Positions 1 to 11,443 of a stretch of DNA of 64,000 nucleotides are shown here, piece after piece. Where the stretch lies: the NCBI GenBank assembly GCA_039707465.1, contig CM077649.1, positions 16,384,001 through 16,448,000 on the forward strand, written 5' to 3'. The DNA comes from Rhabdophis nuchalis (lineage: Eukaryota > Chordata > Lepidosauria > Squamata > Natricidae). The translations under genes were made by a program, and so were the position numbers. The notes under the pieces were generated by a model. The model worked only from the letters and a program-made list of their open reading frames with translations, was not told the origin of the DNA and searched no databases. Within the stretch, counting starts at the first letter, position 1; the number at the start of each line of letters is the position of its first letter.

Positions 1-283
1 AGTACTGTCAGCATGACCTATTTTGGCGAATATGCCCTCAGGCTGATACCCATTGATGTCAGTGATGAGATGTATTTGCCAGTTAGGCTAAGTTTATAAA
101 AAAAAACCTAATGGCAACTGTCTTGACGTCACAACCAATGACTGAGGCAACAAAGCATGTCACCAAGAAGTGGAAATCAAGTGGAAATCAAGTTCAATAT
201 TTTTTGTGAAAAATCTTATTGGGAAAAGATGTCTTCATTAAACCTGTAAATCCTATGTGTTGAAAATGTTAATGGGTGAAAAT

Positions 284-962
284 GTAATGCTCTCTACATG
301 GGGCTTCCCTTGAGGTGCACCCGGAGACTACAGCTAGTCCAGAACGCGGCCGCGCGGGCAATTTTGGGTGCCCCTAGGCATTCCCACGTAACACCACTCC
401 TGCGCGAGCTGCACTGGCTGCCTGTGGTCTTCCGGGTGCGCTTCAAGGTGCTGACCACCATCTTTAAAGCGCTCCATGGCACGGGACCTAGCTATCTGCG
501 AGATCGCATCCTGCCCCATACATCCATCCGACCGATTCGCTCCCACAGAGAGGGACTTCTCCGGGTGCCGTCCACTAGGCAATGCCAGCGGGCAACACCC
601 AGGGGAAGAGCCTTCTCTGTGGCGGGTCCAGCTCTATGGAACGACCTACTCCCCGACCTCAGGACAACCATGGACCTCCGCGCCTTCCAACAAAAGCTCA
701 AGACTTATTTATTCCAACAGGCCAGCCTGGCCTAATCTATCTTCCGCCTCTCAGTCTGAACATTTAATATTGTTTTAATTGGGTTTTTAAGGGGTTTAGT
801 ATTTTGGGTTTTAGCGCAGGGATAAATTGTTTAATCTGCTTTTATATATATTTATGTATTTATGTTTGTATGTCTTTTAATTCCCCTGTGCACCGCTCCG
901 AGTCCCTTCGGGGAGAGGGAGCGGTCTACAAATTAAATTTATTATTATTATTATTATTATTA
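284..962 (+). mobile_element. L3/CR1-like LINE 3' fragment with RT C-terminus
   Basis: A 5'-truncated LINE. An open segment (298-735) encodes the region after the RT domain, beginning MGLPLRCTRRLQLVQNAAAR and ending LKTYLFQQASLA. It is followed by a 3' UTR, the terminal hairpin CCGAGTCCCTTCGGGGAG and an ATT microsatellite. The family recurs on both strands throughout the window. Confidence 0.85.
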
Positions 963-1350
963 GAAATATTTATATGAATTGAATCAATACTTTGGATATT
1001 GCAGTCAAGTTCACATCAAAGGAAATGAGAATTTGACCCTTTGATTAAATTAATGTGTCATCTCTATTGATATACTAGCCATTAACTTCTGAAATGATAG
1101 GAACATGCAACAAGAATACCTTAGAGTGACCTCATTTAAGTCAAGTGCTGCTGAAACAAAATCCAATATATTTCTAACAAATTAAACTATCCCAATTATA
1201 AAAATAGATTTTTATGGCAGTTTGAGTATTCAAGTAAATGTAAAAGCAGACACATTTGGCTCATCCTCCATGCAGTTCCTGTATAATATGGAATTAAAGG
1301 GTTATAAATTTGTACTGTTAGAGAAGCATCTCCTAACATTTCATTTGACA
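963..1350. other. GRIK1 intron 1, AT-rich, no feature seen
   Basis: Spacer between two LINE insertions. I see no gene, RNA or recognisable repeat in it. Confidence 0.5.
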
Positions 1351-1359
1351 CAAAATATA

Positions 1360-3480
1360 AATAATAATAAATAATAAATAAATAAATAAATTTTTATTTC
1401 TAACCCGCTCTCTCTCCCCAGAGGGACTCGAGGCGGGGCACAGGAGAATTAAAAAACAATAAACACAGAGTACAAAATTTAAAAACACAATTAAACATAT
1501 CCTGCGCTAAAAACATCTATAAAAACTAAAAACTGTCCCTAAAACCCCTTAACACCTTAACTAATTAAAATTACCCTAGGCCAGCCAAACGGAAGAAATG
1601 AGTTTTTAAAAGCTGTCGGAAGGAGCGAAGGTCAGTGGTCGTTCTGATTTCGGGGGGAAGGTCGTTCCAGAGGGTCGGGCCCACCACAGAGAAGGCCCTT
1701 CCCCTGGACGTCTCCCGCTGGCACAGCCTAGTGGACGGCACCCGGAGAAGTCCTTCTCTGTGGGAGCGAATCGGTCGCAGGGATGTATGAGGCAGAATGC
1801 GATCCCGCAGATAGCTAGGTCCCGTGCCATGGAGCGCTTTAAAGATGGTAACTAACACCTTGAAGCGCACCCGAAAGACGACAGACAGCCAGTGCAGCTC
1901 GCGCAGGAGCGGTGTTACATGGGAGAACCTAGAGGCTCCCATAACTGCCCGCGCGGCTGCATTCTGGACTAGCTGAAGCCTTCGGGTGCACCTCAAGGGG
2001 AGCCCCATGTAGAGAGAGTTGCAATAGTCCAGCCGGGATGTCACGAGGGCATGAGTGACTGTGCAAAGGGCACCCCGATCCAATAGGGGACGCAACTGGC
2101 GGACCAGGCGAACCTGGTAAAACGCCCTCCTGGCCACGGCTGTCACTTGATCTTCCATGGACAGCCGGGCATCAAGGAGGATGCCCAAGTTGCGTGCCCC
2201 ATCCACAGGGGTAAGGTGATCGTCCCCTATGGCCAGTGATGGAGTCAACTGGTTGTACCGGGATGCCGGAAACCACAGCCACTCGGTCTTAGACGGGTTG
2301 AGTCTGAGTCTGTTACTTCCCATCCAGATCCGTACGGCTTCCAGGCACTGACACATCACCGCAACGGCATCGTTGGGGTGGTTTGGGGTAGATATATACA
2401 GCTGCGTGTCGTCAGCGTAGAGGTGGTACTCTACCCCAAAACCACGGATGATCTCACCCAGCGGCTTCATATATGTGTTGAACAGGAGTGGCGAGAGGAC
2501 CGACCCCTGAGGCACCCCACAAGTGAGGGGCCTAGAGGTCGACCTCTGCCCTCCTGTCAACACAAATTGCGACCGACCGGAGAGGTAGGAGGAGAACCAC
2601 CGTAAAACGGTGCCTCCCACCCCCAACCCCTCCAGCCGATGCAATAAGATCCCATGGTCGATGGTATCAAAAGCTGCTGAGAGGTCTAATAGGACCAGGA
2701 TGGAGGAACAACCCCCATCTCTGGCCCTCCAGAGATCATCTACCAACGCGACCAATGCCGTCTCGGTGCTGTGCCCGGGCCGGAAGCCGGACTGGCGCGG
2801 GTCTAGATAATCAACTTCCTCCAAGTGACGGGGAAACTGTTGTGCCACCACACTCTCAACAACCTTCGCCAGGAAGGGAAGGTTGGAGACGGGACGATAG
2901 TTGGCTAATAAAGCTGGATCCAGAGAGGGCTTCTTCTGGAGGGGCCTCACCATGGCCTCTTTAAGAGAGGCAGGCAAGAAACCCTCACTCAGAGAAGCGT
3001 TGACAACCTCCTGGAGCCAGCCTCGTGTCACCTCCCAGGATGCCAGTACAAACCAGGAAGGACACGGGTCCAATAAACATGTGGTGGCTCGCAGTCGCCC
3101 ACGTAACCTGTCCATATCCTCGGAAGTAACAGAGTCAAACTCCTCCCAACCAAGGCCCGCCTCGTGCAATCCCACTGGGCCATCAATGGAGACTAGCTCG
3201 TTCTGGATCTGAGCGATTTTCTCCTGCAGATAAATCACAAATTCCTCTGCTCTACCCTGTAATGGGGCTTCCCGCACCCTCTGTTGTAAGAGGGAGCGGG
3301 TCACCCTAAACAGGGCGGCAGGGCGGTTATCTGCGGATGCTATGAGAGTGGCACAATGATGGCGTTTGGCCACTCTCAGCGCCACAATGTAAGTCCGTAA
3401 ATGGGCTCTTACCTGTGTCCGGTCAGATTCAGATCGAGTAGACCTCCATCTCCTCTCTAGGCATCTCTTGTGGCGTTTCA
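1360..3480 (-). mobile_element. L3/CR1-like LINE, longest copy in the window
   Basis: Minus-strand LINE of about 2.1 kb, truncated 5' between the endonuclease and RT regions. Its 3' end lies at left: an AATA/AAT microsatellite, the terminal hairpin and a 3' UTR. A 9-bp direct repeat, CAAAATATA, at 1,351-1,359 and 3,479-3,487 may be its target duplication, although it overlaps simple AT sequence. The long intact frame makes it one of the younger copies here. Confidence 0.88.
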
Positions 3481-3481
3481 A
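1571..3481 (-). pseudogene. LINE reverse transcriptase ORF, 5'-truncated but uninterrupted
   Basis: A 636-codon open frame on the minus strand with no internal stop. It begins at a TTG, so no real start is present. RT motifs appear in order: [63 protein letters not shown], the catalytic YADD in YHLYADDTQLYIS, then a LGILLD block. The C-terminal domain contains GLPLRCTRRLQLVQNAAAR. The endonuclease is missing, so it cannot be an autonomous element. The family is the CR1 superfamily, closest by eye to L3-type elements. Confidence 0.85.
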
Positions 3482-3600
3482 AATATATATGTCTTTTCAT
3501 GAATATATCACAGGAAAGACAAACAGTTGCAAGGCAGCCTCCATTAATCCTATGAAAATTTAAAGTAATTTTACCAATTACATTGTACACATGCATGCTA

Positions 3601-4065
3601 CCATATTTTTCGGACTATGATGTACCGGTGTATATAAGACGCACCAAGATTTCGAAGAGGTAAATAGGAAAAAAAAGTTTTTGCCTTCCCTCAGCCCCCA
3701 GCAGCACTCTGCAGGCTTCAGCAGGGCTGGGGCAAGGCAAAAAGGCCCCCATTTTTGACTTGCCCCTGACTTGCTGAAGCATGCAGTTTGCTGCTGGGAG
3801 CTGAGGGAAGGCAAAAAAGCCTCTGTTTGGGGGGGAAACGGCCCGTTTTTTGCAAAAATGGCATTTTTGCCTTGCTTCAGCCCTGTTGAAGCCTGCAGAG
3901 GGCATCTGGGTACTGATGGAAACCCAGCTTGTTTCTCGCAAAAAAAGGATGTGGGGTGGGGCTTTAGGAGGCCAAAAATGGTTGTATTCGGTGTGTAAGA
4001 CACACCAACATCTCCACGCTCTTATAGGGGAGGAAAAGATGCATCTTACACTCCAAAAAATACGG
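3601..4065. mobile_element. TA-flanked TIR element (CCATATTTTTCGGACTAT ends)
   Basis: The ends CCATATTTTTCGGACT and TCCAAAAAATACGG form imperfect terminal inverted repeats, flanked by TA on both sides (3,599-3,600 and 4,066-4,067). The interior has several related GC-rich segments around CTGCAGGCTTCAGCAGGGCTG-like words in both orientations. No transposase is present. It is a non-autonomous DNA transposon; the TA duplication suggests Tc1/mariner-type mobilisation. Confidence 0.6.
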
Positions 4066-4067
4066 TA

Positions 4068-5158
4068 GTTTAAAATATTACCTTTCAATAAGTTAAAGGT
4101 TATTAACCAAAACACATTTTACTCTATGAACAAGAGCAATGATTGGGCCTGCTGAAATCTAAATCAAATGAACCAAATCCCTGCTTTAAGTGTGCTCTGA
4201 CTCAAATTTGTTGGAGGACACAATCAGAATAAAATGAAACTTGAATCAGTAACTCCGGCTTAGAATGATTGCTTGGAGACATGGCACAATCCACAGATTG
4301 TTTTAAAAGGATCTTAAAGCTTTACTATGGTCTAATAGGATTTGAAGATTAGTAATTCCTATTGGAGTTTTTTTGTTTTATTAGACTTTCAAGCCTGAAG
4401 ATATTTCCCAGTGGCTCAACTGACATAATTAATGTTCCTAAATTTCTCAGCAGTGCTTTTTAAAAAGGATAATGAACTTGCTTTATGTCATTTCAGACAG
4501 AAGCTACTTGTCTGTTACTCATTAAAAGAACCACAGACCATAGACTGCCAGACAATAAAAATATTACTGGTGAAGTTTAATAATGATCAGTTAAGTAGGG
4601 GAACATAACTCAGTGAATCTCTAACTTGTATCATTTTATTCATGAACAAACTTGTTCATACTGCTTGAAAAATTCTGTTAGATAATATTTAGACATCAAC
4701 TTCAAAAATGAATGGAGTGGTAAAATCCAATCTGGAATGAAAAGGACAATACAAAATTGCCAAGATATCTAGCAAAAAAGGCATAGAATAGTTGGTTGAA
4801 TCAATTTTAAAGTATGTGATATCTGTGTAAAAATAAAATAAAATAATTACTTAAGCATCTTGTTTTTCAGTAGTAGTAGTAGGAGCTATTGACACCTCTG
4901 TAGTGTGATTGTAATAGACAAATCTGGTTTCAGATCCTTTGCTTCTGACATTTCACATGCTAGTTCTCACAAATCTGAGAAGGGCTGGTTGCTATCCATT
5001 GCTTTAACTTGCACAAAAACACACAAACCAGTTTCTTTTTTTTTCCCCAAAAAGGAAAATGGAAACGAGCCCAATCTGAAGGCTAATTTTGTCAGTCCAA
5101 TCTATCAAAAACAGCACCACAAAAATCTGATTAGGAACACAAGTTGAAATAGAGAGTA
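4068..5158. other. Intron 1, no feature recognised
   Basis: AT-rich single-copy-looking intron sequence. An open stretch around 4,905-5,147 has no protein-like composition and is taken as chance. Confidence 0.4.
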
Positions 5159-5633
5159 AATAGTAAGTGAGCACTTCCCTACCCTAGATGAGTTCAAATC
5201 ACAAGGACCAGATGGATCGCACCCCGGGGTTTTGAAGGAACTGGCAGATGAGATCTCAGAACCACTGAACTATATCTTTCAGAGATTCTGAAGCACTGGG
5301 GAACTGCCAGAGAACTGGAAAAGAGCTGATGTGGTTCCCACCTTCAAAAAAGGACCCATCAGCCTGACCTCAATATCAGGAAAGATTCTGAAAAAAATAA
5401 TCAAGCAACGAATTAGTGAACACCTAGAAGCAAACAAAATAATAGCCAAAAGCCAATATGGGTTTGTCAAAAACAGATCATTCCAGACTAATCTTATTGC
5501 ATTCTTTGACAAAGTGAACAAACTAGTGGACCAGAGGAATGCCATTGATATAGTTTAGTTGGACTTCAGTAAGGCATTTGATAAGGTAGACCATAACCTA
5601 CTACTAGATAAAGTAGAAGAATGTGGGTTAGAC

Positions 5634-6817
5634 CAAGGGTCCCCAACCCCCGGGCCGCGGACCGGTGCTGGTCCGTGGCTTGGTAGGAACCGGGCCACAG
5701 GGCTGGAGAGAAGGAGGGAGGAGGGGGCAACCCCCTGGGCAGAGCGCACAGGAGAGCGCAGGCGCGGCTGTTCGCGCCGTTGGAGTGCGGCTCTTCCACC
5801 CTCGTCGACAGTGGGACTCCTGGCCGCCGATTCCCTTCCTCCCTCTCCCTTCCTCCCTCCACAGCCGGCATGCCAGGGGCTGCCGTTCCTCTCTCTCTCT
5901 CTCACACACACACGGAGGCTTCTCAGCTCCTGGAAGGAGCCTGAGCGAGCGAACAAGCAACCAAGCACGGCGGACGCCCGGGCGGGGGGAGGGGGGCAGG
6001 CTAAGGTGAGTGAGCGCGGCGGCCCGGCCTGAGGACGCCCAGCGGGGGGCGGCTGGGGCGGGGACGATGACACACAGACAGAGCCACAGACACAGAGAGA
6101 GACAGGGAGGGAGGGGGGAATCAGAGAGTGACAGACACACACAGAGAGACAGAGAGGGAGGGAGGGAGAGAAAGAGAGAGACGCAGAAAGTGATTAAGTG
6201 CGTGAATGCCAGACAGACACACACACACACACATAGAGTGACAGATGGGCAGACGAAGGGGAGAGAGACAGAGATAGAGAGAGAGAGAAAAAGAGAAAGA
6301 AAGAAAAAAAGTGGGAGAGAGAGAAAGAGAGAGAGAGAAAGAGAAAGACAGACAGAGAAAGAAAGAGAGAGAGACAGAAAGGAAAGAGAGAGAAAAAGAG
6401 AGAAAGAAAAAAGAGAGAGAGAAAGAGAAAGAAAGAGAGAAAGAGAGAAAGAGAAAGAAAGAGAGAAAGAAAGAAAGAGAAAGAGGGAAAGAAAGAAAGA
6501 GAGAGAAAGAGAAATAAAGAGAGAAAGAAAGAGGGAAATAGAGAGAAAGAGGGAAAGAGAGAAAGAAAGAAAGAGAAAGAAAGAGAGAGAGAGAGAGAGG
6601 GAGGGAAAGAAAGAGACAGAGAAAGAAAGAAAGTACGTATGACCACAATTGAGCCCAAAAGTTTGGTTGTTAACCAAGACCATTGTTAAGTGAGTTTCAC
6701 ATTTTCCAAGTTGGCCACGCCCACCCAGTCACATGACTGCTGAGCCACTCAGCCGGTCCGCAAAACTTTCTTTAAAATGAAACCGGTCCCTGGTGCAAAA
6801 AAGGTTGGGGACCCCTG
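5634..6817 (+). mobile_element. hAT non-autonomous element with large purine-rich expansion
   Basis: The ends CAAGGGTCCCCAACC and GGTTGGGGACCCCTG are inverted repeats flanked by the exact 8-bp duplication GGTTAGAC (5,626-5,633 and 6,818-6,825), the hAT signature. Subterminal CGGGCCGCGGACCGGT and AAACCGGTCCCTGGTG resemble MER1/Charlie-type ends. The interior has a GC-rich part (5,700-6,060), then about 580 bp of GA-rich simple sequence and a module shared with the element at 9,142. The long SLSLF- or EREREK-type frames in it are translation of simple repeat. Confidence 0.88.
6063..6640 (+). repeat. Purine-rich GA/GAAA low-complexity tract
   Basis: Almost uninterrupted purines on the + strand from about 6,280 to 6,630, mainly GA and GAAA units. 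The preceding part mixes CA and GA units. It lies inside the hAT element at 5,634-6,817. Confidence 0.9.
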
Positions 6818-7003
6818 GGTTAGACAGCATCAACACCAGATGGATTCGTAACTGGCTGACCAACTGCACTCAACGTGTAGTCCTCAATGGAACTGCATCT
6901 ACATGGAGGGAGGTATGCAGTGGAGTACCCCAAGGCTCTGTTTTAGGCCCAGTACTCTTCAACCTCTTCATCAATGACTTATCTATGGATGGGCTTATCC
7001 ATG

Positions 7004-7669
7004 AGTATATATGGTATTTTTTAAAGTACCAGTATTTACTATAGATGCATTGCAAGACCATCCACAGATAAGCAGACTTCACATGTTTAACCAAAATACA
7101 ATGAAAAATGTGGGTAAGCTTATCTGGCTCATTTCCATGGTATTTTGAGTAAAAATTTGAGAATCAGCTTTTGTGTGGATGACAACTATACATGTTATAC
7201 ATTCCATGATTCTGTAAAGTTATACATTTCCAAGTGGATCATTTTCAAAGATTTCAAAATGTTCAAAGCTTAAACACATCAAGTTTTAAGGCAAGAAATG
7301 TTGAACTTTAATCAACCAACTAACCAACCAATTCCCAAGTGCAAAAATATTTTAAATATTTGGCCCCATCACTCTAGGGATGTTCTGGAAAGCTACAACA
7401 GGTGTGCTGATTGTGTGTTGCATATGACCCACTAGCCATGCTCTATCTTGAACTAACTAGTGCACTGTTTCTCAATCTCAGCAACTTTAAGATGTTCCCC
7501 ATGTTGGTTAGGGAATTCTGGAAGGTAAAGTCCATACATCTTAAAGTTGCTGAGATTGAAAAGGGCTATGCTACTCAACACTTTGATATCCAAGGATTCC
7601 ATATTGTTTATTTTATAGCAAACTAGAATTAGGATAACTTTTTTTTTTCTTGTTTCTCTATTTTTGCAG
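7004..7669. other. End of intron 1 with an old palindromic MITE
   Basis: A degraded inverted repeat at about 7,463-7,570 (TCTCAATCTCAGCAACTTTA and its complement near 7,545) belongs to the same kind of palindromic hAT element as the younger copies further right. The rest, including the tract before exon 2, shows no other feature. Confidence 0.5.
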
Positions 7670-7837
7670 GGGGGATATTTGAAATGGTGGAAAATGAACC
7701 TGTTAATGTTGAAGAACTGGCTTTCAAGTTTGCAGTCACCAATATTAACAGAAACAGAACACTGATGCCTAATACTACTTTGACCTATGACATCCAGAGA
7801 ATTAATCTCTTCGATAGTTTTGAAGCCTCAAGACGAG
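7670..7837 (+). CDS. GRIK1: GRIK1 exon 2, start of the amino-terminal domain
   Basis: GRIK1 encodes GluK1, a glutamate-gated cation channel subunit of neuronal membranes. This 168-nt exon follows an acceptor of T-rich tract plus TTTTTGCAG and ends at a GAG|GTAACT-type donor. Two bases complete a Gly codon, 55 codons follow ([20 protein letters not shown] at the start, ...FEASRR at the end), and one G is left over. The end phase fits exon 3, which begins CA, giving Ala. The segment is the first strand and helix of the LIVBP-like amino-terminal domain used in subunit assembly. N-glycosylation sequons NRT and NTT are visible. The segment [15 protein letters not shown] matches GluK1 rather than GluK2. 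An upstream Met in the same frame is only an internal residue. Exon 1 is not in the window. Confidence 0.96.
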
Positions 7838-9133
7838 GTAACTATCTCAGCATTGTAATGCCTTATTGATTCTTCCCATTTTTTCTCTAAAATTTGTCAG
7901 TTTTTGCAGTAGTTAATCTACACACGATAACTCCTTTTAGTTAATTAAATGTCTACTTTTCTCTCCCTATGATGGAATCATATTTTTTTCACCCATATAC
8001 TGAGCATTAATTGTGTAATTATCTGAAATAATTCAATTCTTTGTGCAAGAAAATAGCTGCAAGTGCTGCAGTATTGAAATACCTAGAAAGCCACACTAAA
8101 CTCATCTTCTTTGCTAATGTTTAGCTTTGTGATAATAGATTGTGACAGAAATTCAAACATTTCCTTACTTGCAAATGGATTTTTTCCTACTATTTTGAGT
8201 ATGTCTGGATATTAAACCGTAATTTACATTCTTAATAGTGTCTACATTCTAAAGTTCACCACCAGAAATATGTCATTTTTTAGGGAGATATTTAATCTTT
8301 GTCACACTCCCCTTTGCCTGTGGCATTGTTGTGAGGATTTGCCATATATTTTCAGTTAAGCCCTTCTAATTAGATGGAAGTATTGACAGAAAGCTTTCTT
8401 AAATATAGACCTGCTCATAGTGATATGGACTAAAGTTTATTTCACTTTTCTAAGTGTGGCTTTTTTTAGGTATATCAGACTTCACATCCCCAAATCCTGA
8501 GCTCGCAAAGCCTTAATTATGCTGGATAAGAATTATGGAAATGAGGACCAACACTTCTGGATTCCACAAGATTGGAGAAGATTGGTCTGCCTTATAAATT
8601 CAGCCTTAAATGTTTTAATCTCAAAAAACATAAAATTTAAAAGTAGAACTGAAAGGTTTAACATTTAAATTAACAATTTATGAAGGAAAAGGTTAGATTT
8701 AGCTCATGTTATTTTAGAAAAATAAACTGTATTACTATAAGCTAAATAATAATTACATGCCTCACAACAGTCTGGCAAACATGTTAAATATAATTGCTTA
8801 TAAAACTATTGGATATGCAGAATTTTAGACGCCATTATTTATTGAATAGATTGGCAAACAGATCCTCTGCCTCTGTATACTGAGTCTCCATTTTGGTTTT
8901 TTTTGATGTTACCTTTTTCAGAAAAAGATAAATTGATTAATTGCCTGTTTGTCAGGCATCCTGGGGAACAATATAATAAACAGCTAAACATGTCTAACAC
9001 TTTGGAAATGAAATATAAATACTGTGCAAACACACAATTGTTGTCATATCTTTTATATCTAATCTTCTCTCTACCCACTCTTTAGTGATTGCAAGTACTT
9101 CACTTTTGCTTATATCATTATATAAAGTACAAT
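7838..9133. other. GRIK1 intron 2, first part
   Basis: AT-rich intron without a recognisable gene. A weak inverted similarity around 8,465-8,580 may be another very old palindromic element. Confidence 0.4.
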
Positions 9134-9141
9134 ATAAGATT

Positions 9142-9296
9142 CAGTGGTGGGTTTCTGCAGGCTCGCACCTACTCGCGAGAGCCAGTTGGTGAAATTTAGA
9201 GAACCGGTTGGAGGGGGTTCCACTGGCGTACCTGGAAGTAAATCTGGCCCGCCGCTGCCAGTGACCAAACGGGAAGGAAAGGGAAGGAAGGAAGGA

Positions 9297-9368
<72 letters not shown>

Positions 9369-9544
9369 ATTTATCATCACAATTGAGTCCAAAATTTTGG
9401 TTGCTAAGCAAGAGCGTTGTTAAATGAGTTTCACCACATTTTAAAAGGTGGCCACTCCCACCCTGTCACATGACTGCCAAGCCACGCCCACAAAATAGGC
9501 CACACCTACAGAGTAGGTTCTAAAAAATTTGAAACCCACCACTG
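9142..9544 (+). mobile_element. hAT MITE with GAAA microsatellite
   Basis: The ends CAGTGGTGGGTTTC and GAAACCCACCACTG are perfect inverted repeats flanked by the exact 8-bp duplication ATAAGATT (9,134-9,141 and 9,545-9,552). The interior contains a GAAA array (about 9,297-9,370) followed by an ACAATTGAGTCCAAAATTTT module also present in the element at 5,634. No coding capacity. A second copy lies at 18,822-19,188. Confidence 0.9.
9297..9370 (+). repeat. (GAAA)n microsatellite
   Basis: About 18 tandem GAAA units within the hAT MITE, in the same place as the arrays of the related copies at 18,822 and 5,634. Confidence 0.95.
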
Positions 9545-9552
9545 ATAAGATT

Positions 9553-10241
9553 ATAGCAAAAATAAATAATGAACATGTCCATTTTTTAAAGAAAAATCAT
9601 AATATTGGAGAGAGATAAAATTACAACGTTTTGCAACTCTATTGAATGAGCAGCTAGGCTGCCATTCATGGCCGATAATCTACTATAATTTTTAAAACAT
9701 TTTTATGCCTAAACACTTGGCTCTGGGACGTCATGTTGTGGAAAGGAAATGTAATAATGAACATTAATAATAAACTTTTAAAATAATAACCTGGAAAACA
9801 ATGATAATAAAACATTAACTAAAGACTTCAGACTATAAACATAAGGTGCAAATGATGAAAACCTGGCCTGATTTAAACCCTTTCAGCCTTTAAGGATCAT
9901 TTTTCATAGTTAAGTCTCCTGGACCACGAATGTAATTTGTCACAAAAAGCATCCATAAAAGTTCTAGCACTATCTTAATTCCTTTTTCAGTACATTAACT
10001 TTATATGTTTTTGGATTAATACAATATATATTATATTGAAATAATCATGAATTCAGCATATATTTTTAAATGCTTAGTAACAGGTTGCTCTTAATTTTTT
10101 TGTTTTATTTCACTGCTTTCAATCTAAGAATTGTTAAGATTATTAAATTCATAATCATTATTGTTATAAAAGAGTGCTTTTGAGCTGTTATTGTTATTAG
10201 ATTTATTTTTTTATTTCTAAAAATGTGATATTTTTCTAATA
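9553..10241. other. Intron 2, no feature recognised
   Basis: Very AT-rich intron sequence between a hAT MITE and a TA-flanked element. Nothing coding is visible. Confidence 0.4.
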
Positions 10242-10243
10242 TA

Positions 10244-10498
10244 CCGTATTTATTCGAGTATAACGCGCAAAATTTTCTACCCAAAAAAGAAATCAAAGTT
10301 TGGGTGCGCGTTATAAACGAGGGCCGGTCCATTGAGAGCGCAGGCGAATTGTGAGTTCGCACTGTGCCTTTTCCGGACTGCAGCCGCTCACTGTACGCGA
10401 GGGCAAAGAAAAAAAAACGTTTTTTTAATACCGATTTTTAATCGAAAATTAGGGGTGCGCATTATACACGTGTGCGTGTTATACTCGAATAAATACGG
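10244..10498. mobile_element. TA-flanked MITE with CCGTATTTATTCGAG ends
   Basis: Inverted repeats of about 25 bp (CCGTATTTATTCGAGTATAA with its complement at the right end) flanked by TA. At 255 bp it has no coding capacity. The ends resemble those at 3,601, and a Tc1/mariner-like mobilisation is inferred from the TA duplication. Confidence 0.7.
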
Positions 10499-10693
10499 TA
10501 TTTCATTTTCTAATACACATCATTTATGCATTCAAATTGCTTAATAACAGTGTAATTGTTTTTAATGTTGAATATGGTAACGCTCACTTTCTTGCTGTAG
10601 TTGAACAGTTGACTTTTACATTGTAGATTAATATATCTCATTAAAAATCAGCCATTTCAATCTTTTTTCCATTTTCTACTGGCATCTTCTTTG

Positions 10694-11443
10694 TCATTTC
10701 ATTTCATTTTCATTGTCTTAAATTTATATACCGCGCCACTCTCCCAAAAGGGACTCGGGGCGGTGCACAGGAAAAATAAAACCACGCATATACATAAATA
10801 CAGATAATAAATATGTCATAAATATTAAAAACTTATTAAATTAACCCAACCTGTGCTAAAACCAATTAAAACCCCAATAAAATCTAATTCAATTTAAAAA
10901 CCAGTCGATAGTCTCAGAAGATTAAGCCAGGCCAGCTAAGCGAAAAAAGTGCGTTTTTAATTGTTGACGGAAGAGGCGGAGGTCTGTGATATTCCTAAGA
11001 TCGGGGGGTAGATCGTTCCAGAGGGCAGGGCCCGACACAGAGAAGGCCCTACCCCTGGGCATCGCGAGCCAGCATTGCCCGGCCGTTGGCACCCGGAGCA
11101 GACCCTCTCTGTGGGAGCGGATCAGTCGGAGGGATGTATGAGGTAGGAGGCGGTCTCGCAAATAACTAGGACCTGTGCCATGGAATGCTTTAAAGATGAT
11201 AATCAACACCTTGAAGCGCACCCGAAAGACCACAGGCAGCCAGTGCAGCTCGCGCAGGAGAGGTGTTACATGGGAATGCCATGAGGCTCTCAAGATCCCC
11301 CGCGCGGCCTCATTCTGCACTAACTGTAGCCTTCGGGTGCACCTCAAGGGGAGCCCCATGTAGAGAGCATTTCCATAGTCCAGACGGGATGTCACGAGAG
11401 CGTGAGTGACTGTGCGAAGGGCATCCCGGTCAAGTAAGGGCCG
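10694..11443 (-). mobile_element. L3/CR1-like LINE 3' fragment
   Basis: Minus-strand copy with a (CATTT)n tail at left, terminal hairpin, 3' UTR and the C-terminal part of the ORF (10,922-11,395, 157 codons open, GLPLRCTRRLQLVQNEAARG). 5' truncation is near 11,443. Confidence 0.85.

Larger units (their letters stand above)
5159..7003 (+). mobile_element. CR1 LINE reverse transcriptase fragment split by a hAT element
   Basis: Classical CR1 RT sequence, degraded by stops. The left piece (5,159-5,633) reads SQGPDGSHPGVLKELADEIS, then ISLTSISGKILKKII, SQYGFVKNRSFQTNLIAFFD and LDFSKAFDKVDHNLLLDKVE. The right piece (6,818-7,003) resumes with [21 protein letters not shown]. Between them sits a 1.2-kb hAT insertion with an exact 8-bp duplication, so the CR1 is the older of the two. 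It is a dead copy. Confidence 0.85.

Noticed and set aside
3578..4115. Overlapping open frames with Cys/Trp-rich products
   Set aside because: They span both ends of a TA-flanked non-autonomous element; no conserved protein features.
6010..6642. Plus-strand EREREK-rich frame of 210 codons
   Set aside because: Simple-repeat translation, not a coiled-coil gene; it lies within a transposon.
5628..6683. Long minus-strand open frame rich in SLSLF
   Set aside because: Translation of the GA-rich simple repeat inside a hAT element; other frames there are just as open.
1..7669. Search for GRIK1 exon 1 and promoter
   Set aside because: No signal peptide with a compatible donor or CpG-rich promoter was seen; GC-rich parts belong to transposons, so exon 1 is upstream of the window.
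9297..9370. CRISPR-like or satellite array
   Set aside because: Pure four-base microsatellite without spacers, inside a MITE; the genome is vertebrate.
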